DNA of 29,506 nucleotides, from the NCBI GenBank assembly GCA_023409615.1, contig JAEYRF010000106.1:1-29506 (forward strand), read 5' to 3'. Of this stretch, positions 17,032 through 24,331 are shown in pieces. Positions within the stretch are counted from its first letter, which is position 1, and every line of letters starts with the position of its first letter. Position numbers and translations under genes: made by a program. This DNA comes from Bacillota bacterium. Its GTDB lineage: Bacteria > Bacillota > Clostridia > Acetivibrionales > DTU013. Below the pieces are notes generated by a model that was not told the DNA's origin, did not search any database, and saw nothing but the letters and a program-made list of their open reading frames with translations.

Positions 17032-17058
17032 GTGACATTATGAAAAACGAAATGTCAC
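17032..17058. promoter_or_regulatory. Inverted-repeat operator candidate upstream of the GH95 promoter
   Basis: GTGACATT (17032-17039) and AATGTCAC (17051-17058) are perfect inverted copies separated by 11 nt. The site lies at about -45 to -72 relative to the predicted start of the GH95 transcript, a typical activator position. The AraC-type gene ends 16 nt further upstream and is the natural candidate to bind it. Confidence 0.5.
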
Positions 17059-17074
17059 ATAAGGCAAAGACAGG

Positions 17075-17926
17075 TTATACCTTTTTATGTGTGGTGGATT
17101 TTCGGTAGCTTATAGGAGATATTTTATAGTACTTCTTGAACATCTTGGAGAAGCATGCGTAATTCTTGTAGCCAATTTGAATGCTTATTTCATTTGCCGT
17201 CAGATTTGTTGATGTAAGGAGCATGGCAGCATGACTCAGTTTTGCGCGGTATTTCAAAGTTGAAAACGATACGCCGTACCTATCCTTAATAAATCTTTGA
17301 GTTTGCCGGCTGCTTAGGTTGAGTTGACTGATCAGGGAAGAGAGCGTTAATGTTTCATATTGATACAGGAATGCATCATCGATTTGCATGACACGTTTGT
17401 CGTCTATGGGGATGGACTGAGTTGGAGCACAATTAACCCTTTTTGCACCGGATCGCATCAGCTGGATAAAAACAGACTGGATACTTTGCCGTACGATTTC
17501 CAAATATCCATATTGCTTATCCTTTAATTCCTTCGCGATATTATCAAAAAACACTTCGATCTGGCTTTGATCCGTATGATATAAGCCGTCCCTCAATAAG
17601 TGCATCCACAGTAAACTATCTTCCGAATGGCTGATAATTTCGAACGAAAGGTGGTATTCCTTCAGAAAATCCGCAGAGTTACTCAATTGCTCATGATAGG
17701 TCTTTGGAGGCAAAAGATAGAAGCATCCTTTAGACAAAGGCATTTCAAACGAATCGGTTATTAGCTTCCCTTGCCCACCTGTGACATAATGAAGCTCATA
17801 GTAACTATGCAAATGATTAGTAAAGGACTTTTCAAATATCCCCCAATTACCGCTGATTATTCTTATACAGCAGTTTTCAAGCTTGACTAAAAAGTTATGG
17901 TCCCATATCGAAACATCAAAGTACAT
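17075..17926 (-). CDS. AraC-family transcription regulator with N-terminal cupin
   Basis: A 283-aa regulator. The N-terminal half is an AraC-type sugar-sensing cupin (HLHSYYELHYVTGGQGKLI at about 38-56, then GCFYLLPPKTYHEQL). The last about 95 residues hold two helix-turn-helix motifs: TLSSLISQLNLSSRQTQRFI and LTANEISIQIGYKNYACFSK, ending FKKYYKISPISYRK, the usual family tail. It is encoded just upstream of and in the same direction as the GH95 and GH2 genes, so it is probably their local sugar-responsive activator. The ATG at 17926 has only a weak upstream GATGG. Its promoter may lie in the palindrome cluster, which carries an extended -10 (TGGTATAAT) facing this gene. The inducing sugar is unknown. 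Confidence 0.88.
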   Translation of the reverse strand: MYFDVSIWDHNFLVKLENCCIRIISGNWGIFEKSFTNHLHSYYELHYVTGGQGKLITDSFEMPLSKGCFYLLPPKTYHEQLSNSADFLKEYHLSFEIISHSEDSLLWMHLLRDGLYHTDQSQIEVFFDNIAKELKDKQYGYLEIVRQSIQSVFIQLMRSGAKRVNCAPTQSIPIDDKRVMQIDDAFLYQYETLTLSSLISQLNLSSRQTQRFIKDRYGVSFSTLKYRAKLSHAAMLLTSTNLTANEISIQIGYKNYACFSKMFKKYYKISPISYRKSTTHKKV

Positions 17927-17962
17927 AAAATTATTACCATCTTACATCATAATCCATGCATC

Positions 17963-18116
17963 ATTATACCATGATTTATCATGGTATAATTAGCCATGTG
18001 CGTTTCGGCGAGGTTTTCGCCGAAAATTTCGCACGGCGGGCTAATTCCGCCGGAGGCGTATAATAACCAAACTTGTGTGGTTATTATACCATGAATTTGC
18101 GAATTCATGGTATAAT
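17963..18116. repeat. Cluster of five hairpin-forming palindromes, possible MITE-like element
   Basis: Within 154 nt are: ATTATACCATGA/TCATGGTATAAT (17963-17974 with 17979-17990); TTTCGGCG/CGCCGAAA (18003-18025), enclosed by GTGCG/CGCAC (17998-18002 with 18030-18034); CGGCGG/CCGCCG (18034-18052); a 10-bp pair TATAATAACC/GGTTATTATA (18059-18088); and a 15-bp pair ATTATACCATGAATT/AATTCATGGTATAAT (18083-18116). The first and last share TCATGGTATAAT, giving four copies and making the ends mutual inverted repeats. Each copy contains TGGTATAAT, an extended -10, facing both ways. No coding frame and no clear target-site duplication are seen. It fills the gap between the AraC gene and the ABC operon. 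From 18117 to 18219 I see only AACGCG/CGCGTT arms (18127-18159). Confidence 0.65.
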
Positions 18117-18219
18117 GTTTAAGTAGAACGCGGAATTGGTAAGCTTTAAACAACGCGTTTATTAAGGGCTTTTACGACATTGCGAAATACCCCATTAAAA
18201 CTGATTGGGAGAGATACAT

Positions 18220-20043
18220 TTGAACACTTTAACTTTGCGATATATAAAGGATTTATTGCTGAAATTTAAATACAGATACCTACTGGGTGTAATTTTTTTA
18301 CTTGGAGTGGACGTTCTTCAGCTGGTGATGCCGAAAATCCTTGGGGACGCCACAGACTATTTAGAGAGCGGCACTCTGACACAAGAAAGGCTGGCCGAAT
18401 TTGCGATAGTTGTAGCATCGATTGCTGTGGGCATTGCTGTATTCAGGTTTTTATTCAGATATACGCTATACGGTGTATCCAGATCCATAGAGTTATCCTT
18501 CAGAAACAGGTTTTATTCGCATTTACAGAAGCTTTCGACCAATTACTTCAATATTCATAAAACCGGCGATCTGATGTCCCATACCACAAATGATATGAAT
18601 AACGTAACAATGGCAAGCGGCCAGGGTATTATTTTTGCAATAGACTGCCTGCTAATACCGATTGCTGCTCTTGTGATGATGCTTCTTACAGCTGGCTTAC
18701 GTCTGACCGCTGCCTGCTTTGCTCCTCTTTTGTTTCTTGCAGTCACTGTCGTATTTTTTATGAAGCTCATGGATTCCACAATTCAAAAGCAGCAGGAGGC
18801 ATTTTCCAATTTGACCGAGACCGCCAGAGAAAATTTCTCCGGCATCAGAGTTGTAAAGTCTTTTGTACAGGAGCAAAAGGAAATCGAAAAGTTCGAGCGG
18901 ATCAACAGAATCAATAAAGAAGCCAATTTGAAATTTATACGGCTTATGAGTATGATGTTTCCCAGCGTGATGCTGATCTCCTCCATTTCGTTTGTTATAG
19001 CACTGTGGTATGGTGGAATCCTCGTAATTGAAGGCTCCCTGACATTAGGGGACTTCGTTGCATTTAATTCATATCTTGGCCTGCTGATATGGCCTATCAC
19101 AGCACTTGGCTGGGTGGCAAATATTTTCCAGAGAGGCTCAGTGTCTCTGGAAAGGATCAACAAGATTATGGATGAAAAGCCCGAGATTATAGACAGGGAA
19201 AGCGACGTGGATACCGGTACAAATACAGCTTTCAGCGGTAGTAAGAGTGAATCTGCAGCTGGTGCCGGGACAGATCCTGCAAAGACTCATGTCGATGGTT
19301 ATCTGGAATTCAGGGATTTAACTTTCACCTACCCCGGTTCGAAAGAACCGGTGCTGAAAAATATCAGTATCAGCGTCGAAAAAGGTAAAACGCTTGCCAT
19401 TGTCGGGCGAACCGGCAGCGGTAAAACCACGCTGATTAATTTGATTCCAAGATTGTTGTCGGTTCCCGAAGGTACCCTGTTCATAGACGGCATGGACGTA
19501 AATGATATACCTTTGTCCACACTGCGCAGCAGTATCGGCTGTGTCCCACAGGAGACCTTCCTTTTCTCTGACACCATTCGCAATAACATTGATTTTTACC
19601 GCGGCCTAACGGAGGAGGATGTTGAAAACGCTACAAAAACAGCCCGGTTATATGATAATATAATTGAATTTCCAAAACAGTTCGACACCATGGTAGGTGA
19701 GCGCGGCGTCACACTGTCGGGCGGGCAGAAGCAACGCGTTGCAATAGCAAGAGCCGTCCTTGGTTCACCTTCGGTCCTAATACTGGATGACTGTTTGTCG
19801 GCAGTAGATGCTAAAACAGAGGAAGGCATTCTGAGAGATCTGAAGATCCTTATGAAGCAGCGAACCAGCATTATTATTTCACATAGAATATCAGCTGTGA
19901 AGGATGCTGATGAAATCATTGTACTTGATGATGGGAAAATTATAGAACAGGGCACCCACACTTCACTGATAGGACTCGGCGGCTATTATCACAATTTGTA
20001 TACCAGGCAGCTTTTGGCCGACGAGATAGAGGAGGCAGAATAG
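18220..20043 (+). CDS. ABC exporter half-transporter, degenerate-Walker-B subunit of a heterodimer
   Basis: A 607-aa half transporter: six-helix type I exporter membrane domain (about 15-310), a short Ser/Gly/Ala/Thr-rich linker (about 330-355), then the ATPase domain. Walker A is GRTGSGKTT (about 396), the signature LSGGQ is intact (about 499), but Walker B reads LILDD, with Asp in place of the catalytic Glu. That marks the non-catalytic partner in pairs such as BmrCD and TM287/288. The start is TTG at 18220 after GGGAGAG; an in-frame TTG at 18205 lacks a ribosome site. The next gene starts one base after this stop. Probably multidrug or lipid-like export; the substrate cannot be read from sequence. 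Confidence 0.92.
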   Translation: MNTLTLRYIKDLLLKFKYRYLLGVIFLLGVDVLQLVMPKILGDATDYLESGTLTQERLAEFAIVVASIAVGIAVFRFLFRYTLYGVSRSIELSFRNRFYSHLQKLSTNYFNIHKTGDLMSHTTNDMNNVTMASGQGIIFAIDCLLIPIAALVMMLLTAGLRLTAACFAPLLFLAVTVVFFMKLMDSTIQKQQEAFSNLTETARENFSGIRVVKSFVQEQKEIEKFERINRINKEANLKFIRLMSMMFPSVMLISSISFVIALWYGGILVIEGSLTLGDFVAFNSYLGLLIWPITALGWVANIFQRGSVSLERINKIMDEKPEIIDRESDVDTGTNTAFSGSKSESAAGAGTDPAKTHVDGYLEFRDLTFTYPGSKEPVLKNISISVEKGKTLAIVGRTGSGKTTLINLIPRLLSVPEGTLFIDGMDVNDIPLSTLRSSIGCVPQETFLFSDTIRNNIDFYRGLTEEDVENATKTARLYDNIIEFPKQFDTMVGERGVTLSGGQKQRVAIARAVLGSPSVLILDDCLSAVDAKTEEGILRDLKILMKQRTSIIISHRISAVKDADEIIVLDDGKIIEQGTHTSLIGLGGYYHNLYTRQLLADEIEEAE

Positions 20044-20044
20044 T

Positions 20045-21910
20045 ATGGCCGATAATAAAAAACAAGAGCAGGAACACATAAAGCAGGAGAGTAAGAACAC
20101 GAAAGATAGTAATCATGAGGACATTCTTCGGGAAGACAATGATTTTCAGGAGTATGAGCTTAGTTCGAAAGCCTATGACGCTCGATTGATGAAAAGGCTT
20201 CTGACCTATGCAGTACGATATTGGTACTTTTTTGTTTTAGCAGTATTTCTACTGTTTGCCTCAACTGCTGCAGATCTGGCAAGACCATATCTGATGGGAT
20301 TAACCATCGATAATTTTATTAAGGTCGGAGATACAGCTGCGCTTAACCAGATGGGTATCTATTTCCTGATCCTGGTCATTGCAGCGTTCCTGTTCAACCT
20401 GTTCCAAATCTATGTGCTCAGCTATACAGGTCAGTCAATTATATACAACCTTCGCCAGCAGCTCTTTTCACATCTGCAGAAGATGCCGCTGTCGTATTTT
20501 GATAAAAACCCGATAGGCAGACTTGTCACTCGGGTAACCAATGATACAGAGACGCTAAACGATATGTATACCAATGTGCTTGTCACACTGATAAAAGATT
20601 TTGTGCTGCTGGCCGGTACAATTGTAATCATGTTCCGGCTCAATGTCCGGCTTTCATTGGTCGCGCTTGCAGTTATGCCTGTTGTAATCGTACTGACTAT
20701 CTTCTTCAGGATCCGAATCCGAAAGGTTTATAGAAATGTTCGGATCACACTTGCTAAAATTAACTCTGCCATTTCTGAAAATATTTCCGGCATGCGCATC
20801 ATTCAGATGTTCCACAGAGAAAAAGAAAACTTCGACAAATTTAACGAAACCGGGAAAGAGTATAAAAAGGCTGTCATGAAGGAAGTGGTGACATTCGGAC
20901 TGTTCCGCCCGGTTATTGAGATGCTGGCCTCCTTTGCACTTGCCTTGTTAATCTGGTTTGGCGGAAGGGATGTACTTCAAGGTACTCTTACCTTTGGTGT
21001 GCTTTATGCCTTTATCAACTACATTTCTATGCTCTTCCAGCCGATCAATGACCTTGCGGAGAAGTATAATATCCTGCAATCCTCCATGGCAGCGTCAGAA
21101 AGGGTGTTCCTGATCCTTGACACACCGGTGGAGGAGGATGATGGAACGAGGGCTCTGGACAATACCACCCTCATAGGAGAAATAGAATTTAAAAATGTAT
21201 GGTTCGCATACAACAAAAGCGATTGGGTACTCAGAGACGTCAGCTTCAAGGTACCGGCAGGCCAGACAATTGCCATCGTCGGAGCCACCGGTGCAGGCAA
21301 AACGTCTATCATCAGCTTGATGAGCCGGATGTATGAGATCCAGCAGGGTGAGATTCTCATAGACGGCATCAATATAAAAGAGCTGAGCAAGGATGAGCTT
21401 AGGCGGTATATTGGCGTTGTTCTTCAGGATGTTTTCCTGTTCAGCGGCAAGCTGAAAGATAATATCCGGCTCAATGAGGAGACTATTTCGGATGATAAGA
21501 TCAAATCAGTAGCACAATACATCAATGCTGACGGATTTATCAGCAAGCTGCCCTACGGATATGATACAGAGGTGATGGAGCGGGGTTCCACCTTCTCATC
21601 CGGGCAGAGACAATTGCTTGCTTTTGCCCGCGCACTGGCCTTCGACCCCACCATACTGGTGTTAGATGAGGCCACTTCCAATATTGATACTGAAACGGAG
21701 CTTCTCATACAGGATGCATTGGGCAAGCTAACCAAAAACCGCACTACCATTGTCATTGCACATAGACTCTCAACAATACAACACGCAGACAATATCATCG
21801 TACTGCACAAAGGCAAGGTCAGAGAATCGGGCAGCCACCAGGAATTGCTTGCCAGAAAGGGTATGTACCATTCGTTGTACCTTCTGCAGTATCAGAAACA
21901 GGATACCTGA
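20045..21910 (+). CDS. ABC exporter half-transporter, catalytic subunit of the heterodimer
   Basis: A 621-aa partner of the preceding gene. It has a charged N-terminal extension of about 45 residues, six transmembrane helices (about 55-330) and an ATPase domain with Walker A GATGAGKT (413-420), Q-loop VLQDVF, Walker B LVLDE with catalytic Glu542 and H-loop IAHRLS (His573). Its signature motif is FSSGQ instead of LSGGQ. Combined with the Asp-type Walker B of the first subunit, this puts one degenerate and one active ATP site in the dimer, as in known heterodimeric exporters. ATG at 20045 uses GGAGG at the end of the upstream gene, so the two are translationally coupled. Plasma membrane; cargo unknown. 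Confidence 0.93.
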   Translation: MADNKKQEQEHIKQESKNTKDSNHEDILREDNDFQEYELSSKAYDARLMKRLLTYAVRYWYFFVLAVFLLFASTAADLARPYLMGLTIDNFIKVGDTAALNQMGIYFLILVIAAFLFNLFQIYVLSYTGQSIIYNLRQQLFSHLQKMPLSYFDKNPIGRLVTRVTNDTETLNDMYTNVLVTLIKDFVLLAGTIVIMFRLNVRLSLVALAVMPVVIVLTIFFRIRIRKVYRNVRITLAKINSAISENISGMRIIQMFHREKENFDKFNETGKEYKKAVMKEVVTFGLFRPVIEMLASFALALLIWFGGRDVLQGTLTFGVLYAFINYISMLFQPINDLAEKYNILQSSMAASERVFLILDTPVEEDDGTRALDNTTLIGEIEFKNVWFAYNKSDWVLRDVSFKVPAGQTIAIVGATGAGKTSIISLMSRMYEIQQGEILIDGINIKELSKDELRRYIGVVLQDVFLFSGKLKDNIRLNEETISDDKIKSVAQYINADGFISKLPYGYDTEVMERGSTFSSGQRQLLAFARALAFDPTILVLDEATSNIDTETELLIQDALGKLTKNRTTIVIAHRLSTIQHADNIIVLHKGKVRESGSHQELLARKGMYHSLYLLQYQKQDT

Positions 21911-21920
21911 TCATAGCTAT

Positions 21921-21949
21921 GCCAAAATACGCAGACTGTATACTTTGGC
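21921..21949 (+). terminator. Weak hairpin after the ABC operon, possible terminator
   Basis: GCCAAAATAC and GTAT-AC-TTTGGC form a 10-bp stem with a 2-nt bulge and 7-nt loop, 10 nt past the stop. It is followed by an AT-rich stretch with TTTT but no proper T run, so termination is uncertain. Confidence 0.3.
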
Positions 21950-21993
21950 GATGTGCAATTAATTTTGCAAAAAAATGTAAATGCTCACCATCA

Positions 21994-22022
21994 TTGACAT
22001 CCGCTTACATTTATGTTAGCAT
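21994..22022 (+). promoter_or_regulatory. Promoter of the GreA-like gene
   Basis: Perfect TTGACA (21994-21999), 17 nt, TAGCAT (22017-22022) with an upstream TG making an extended -10. The start near 22029 gives a leader of about 105 nt. A near-perfect palindrome (GCTTACAT/ATGTTAGC, 22003-22020) overlaps the -10 and could be an operator. Confidence 0.55.
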
Positions 22023-22134
22023 GAAGTAGAAGGCATTTCGCATCTGAACTTGCGAGGTGTCTTCTTATATTATTAATTCCGCCGGTTAAATTGCAATTAG
22101 CGTGGTAAGCGAATATGTTTGAAGGGAGATTGAA

Positions 22135-22641
22135 ATGCGAAAAACAGTATTATCTGAAAGGATGTTTAAAATTCTTACAGATCACGTTGCTGAGATTGAG
22201 AGGGAAAAGGAGTCTATCATCAAAGGCTTTTACGCTGACAGTGCGGCGACAGGTATGGATAGCGAAATATTTTTCAGGGAATATACTGCAAAAATCGAAG
22301 AATTTTTGAAAAACGTTCGGGTGAAAAATGATGGTTCGAATAGCTGTCCACTGTCCATTATAGGTAGCACAGTGACTGTAAGAGATGCGGAGGACATGGA
22401 AGTTTCAAGCTATCAGATTGTTCTCCCGTTTACGAATAAAACACAGCCGATTATGTATCAAGCCTCCTGCTTTTCTCCGATGGGAAAGGCACTGCTGCTC
22501 CAGGAGATCGGAAGCAAGGTTTCAATTATGACTCCTGGCGGACAGATTGAATATGAGATCATGGATATTACATTTGGCAGCGAGACTTTCAGTGCTGAAA
22601 AAGAAAACCTTTTCCAGGTTAACACCAGCATCGCTTTTTAG
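22135..22641 (+). CDS. GreA/GreB-family protein with shortened coiled coil
   Basis: A 168-aa protein. Its C-terminal half is the FKBP-like Gre domain, recognisable from SPMGKALLLQEIGSKVSIMTP (about 114-134), then GGQIEYEIMDI. The N-terminal about 62 residues are charged and helical, with a turn near ADSAATGMDSE. In GreA the coiled-coil tip carries acids D41 and E44, which stimulate RNA cleavage in the polymerase; here D42 and E44 lie nearby but in a different spacing, and the hairpin looks shorter. It may bind the RNA polymerase secondary channel with altered activity, like other Gre-fold factors, rather than being the main GreA. ATG at 22135 follows GGGAG. It is a single gene with its own promoter; no neighbour suggests a specific role. 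Confidence 0.75.
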   Translation: MRKTVLSERMFKILTDHVAEIEREKESIIKGFYADSAATGMDSEIFFREYTAKIEEFLKNVRVKNDGSNSCPLSIIGSTVTVRDAEDMEVSSYQIVLPFTNKTQPIMYQASCFSPMGKALLLQEIGSKVSIMTPGGQIEYEIMDITFGSETFSAEKENLFQVNTSIAF

Positions 22642-22743
22642 TACAATTTTTTTGTTCTGAACCTCCGGGAGGACATTCCACAAGCAGAACGGTGTCGTCT
22701 TCCCGGGCCATTCAGACAACGGCCCAACCAATCGCCGGCAGCT

Positions 22744-24309
22744 CTATTCCAAAAGCAGACTGTACAAGGTGTTCTGGATGATATCTCTCCCGCTTCCGTA
22801 AATAGAAAAGCAGAATATGACATCCTCAATTCCCTCATCTTTGATCAATGTCTTTGCATCGAATGTCAGACACCCTTCCTGATTGAAGCCCTTTGGATCT
22901 ATGACATAAATCATTGAATAATTCGGTACCAAAAAAGGCACAAAAGCGCTGCCATAAGAGTCCTTTACGACTAATACTCTACGTCCCGTCGGGCTGTCCG
23001 TTGCAATTTTTTCAATACGCTGGTCTCCCCATGCAAAGCAGGAATACTTATAGGCTCCAAGACTTTTAAAGTTTGTATTGACTATGCTGTCTACGCTGTA
23101 GGAAGCGTTCAGATTTCCCATCTTGTAAAGCGTCAGTTGATGGCCGGTCTTCGGTATATAGTAATCCAGCTGCTCCGGATTACTCTTTAGTCTTGCTGCC
23201 TGAGGCAGCTTGTATATCTGGGAATACAGTCCGCCAAGAAATGGCTCATAAGTACCCATTGTGAAGTCCTCACTGAGGTTTGCCGCCTGTATCCCGGCAG
23301 ACTCACAAAATGCAGTGTAGGCATAATACGCCCCCAGCGCGGTCCAATGGACGTCTGAGCGAAAGTAGATGTTTTCATCCTTGTGCTCCATCAGCCTGTC
23401 ATATGCCTTTACTATCCTGACACCCTTTGCATTGGCCTCAATAATGGACTCTGCCTTACTCTGGTCATAGGTTCCGCTGCCGTATTTTTCGGAAGCATAA
23501 AAAGCAGCACTGGTAGGCCCTGTAATAGAGTAAAAGCTTATATCCGGCAATAGCTCAGCTGCATCCGCTAATAGCTTTCCAAAAGATTTAAGTCTGTAGG
23601 CGCCTGTCGGCATCATAACTCTGTCGCCATGAATTATTAGGGAATTATTCAGTTTATGATCCTCGTCTTCACTGGGTTCACTGTATTCCATACCGGTTTG
23701 CTGCGTCTCAGCAGGCTGATTATCTCCTATCGATTCAAGGCCCTCAACCGATTGTTGATTACCCGCACCCTGCATTGCATTACCCTGCTGTCCTTCCGGA
23801 CTTTGACTCCCTGCAACACCGCCTTGCATCTCTTCCATGTTCTGCTTATACACCGTGTCCCCCTGCCCTTCGCTACTTTGCTGCTCCATAGTACCCTGTT
23901 GCACTGCAGTACTCTGTTGAGCCGATCTGCTCTCATATACATCTGCCAACAGTTGTTCATCAGATGCCTGCGTGCCATTCTGCCCCGGAGCCTCAACAAA
24001 ATCATCGACATCAACACTCATCAGCACCGACACGCTCTGTGAAAAAGCATCCAGGAACAGCAGACTCGTATATGACTGGTATCCTTGCATGGATAAGTCT
24101 CTCAACAGGAAATTATCCAACAGGTACTCCTCGTAATTCTCTTCAAATTCGCCGCTAAAAATGCTATTAAGTGACAATAATGGTCTGCTGCTCAGCTTTC
24201 TGTTTTCAAACTCAGAGAAGCCATCAGTATCAGGAAATAGTGAAAGAACGCACAGTATAAGTATGAGCGATGAAAATGTAATTATAACCGAGTATTGCAC
24301 CTTTTTCAT
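22744..24309 (-). CDS. DHHW/AlgX-like membrane-anchored protein, partner of MBOAT acyltransferase
   Basis: A 521-aa protein with an N-terminal membrane anchor (about 8-25) and an outside SGNH-like domain. FENRKLSSRPLLSLNSIFSG (34-53) is the conserved lead-in. Catalytic candidates are D319 and H321 in SDVHWT and S451 in VVKDSYGSAF, as in AlgJ/AlgX-type O-acetyltransferases. Between about 110 and 218 sits a Gln/Glu/Gly/Ser-rich low-complexity stretch not needed for the fold. ATG at 24309 follows GGGAGGA. It lies 22 nt after the MBOAT gene. The pair probably acetylates a cell-surface or secreted polysaccharide: MBOAT passes the acetyl group through the membrane and this protein transfers it. No polysaccharide synthesis genes are in the window, so the target is unknown. 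Confidence 0.82.
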   Translation of the reverse strand: MKKVQYSVIITFSSLILILCVLSLFPDTDGFSEFENRKLSSRPLLSLNSIFSGEFEENYEEYLLDNFLLRDLSMQGYQSYTSLLFLDAFSQSVSVLMSVDVDDFVEAPGQNGTQASDEQLLADVYESRSAQQSTAVQQGTMEQQSSEGQGDTVYKQNMEEMQGGVAGSQSPEGQQGNAMQGAGNQQSVEGLESIGDNQPAETQQTGMEYSEPSEDEDHKLNNSLIIHGDRVMMPTGAYRLKSFGKLLADAAELLPDISFYSITGPTSAAFYASEKYGSGTYDQSKAESIIEANAKGVRIVKAYDRLMEHKDENIYFRSDVHWTALGAYYAYTAFCESAGIQAANLSEDFTMGTYEPFLGGLYSQIYKLPQAARLKSNPEQLDYYIPKTGHQLTLYKMGNLNASYSVDSIVNTNFKSLGAYKYSCFAWGDQRIEKIATDSPTGRRVLVVKDSYGSAFVPFLVPNYSMIYVIDPKGFNQEGCLTFDAKTLIKDEGIEDVIFCFSIYGSGRDIIQNTLYSLLLE

Positions 24310-24331
24310 ACGATTCCTCCCATACTGGCTG

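Noticed and set aside
11759..17926. Idea that the AraC-GH95-GH2 cassette is a recent mobile insertion
   Set aside because: No integrase, transposase, flanking direct repeats or tRNA are visible; composition by eye is like that of the neighbours.
17947..18153. Minus-strand 68-codon frame through the palindrome cluster
   Set aside because: It crosses several perfect hairpins, lacks a ribosome site and resembles no protein; the region is better read as a structured repeat.
22652..22725. Inverted repeats between the GreA-like and DHHW genes (GTTCTG/CAGAAC, GGGCC/GGCCC) as terminators for the converging genes
   Set aside because: None is followed by a T run on the strand where it would be needed, so I do not call a terminator.
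23656..24042. Plus-strand open frame opposite the DHHW gene
   Set aside because: It mirrors the Gln-rich low-complexity tract; its Leu-rich translation is a by-product of repeated codons.
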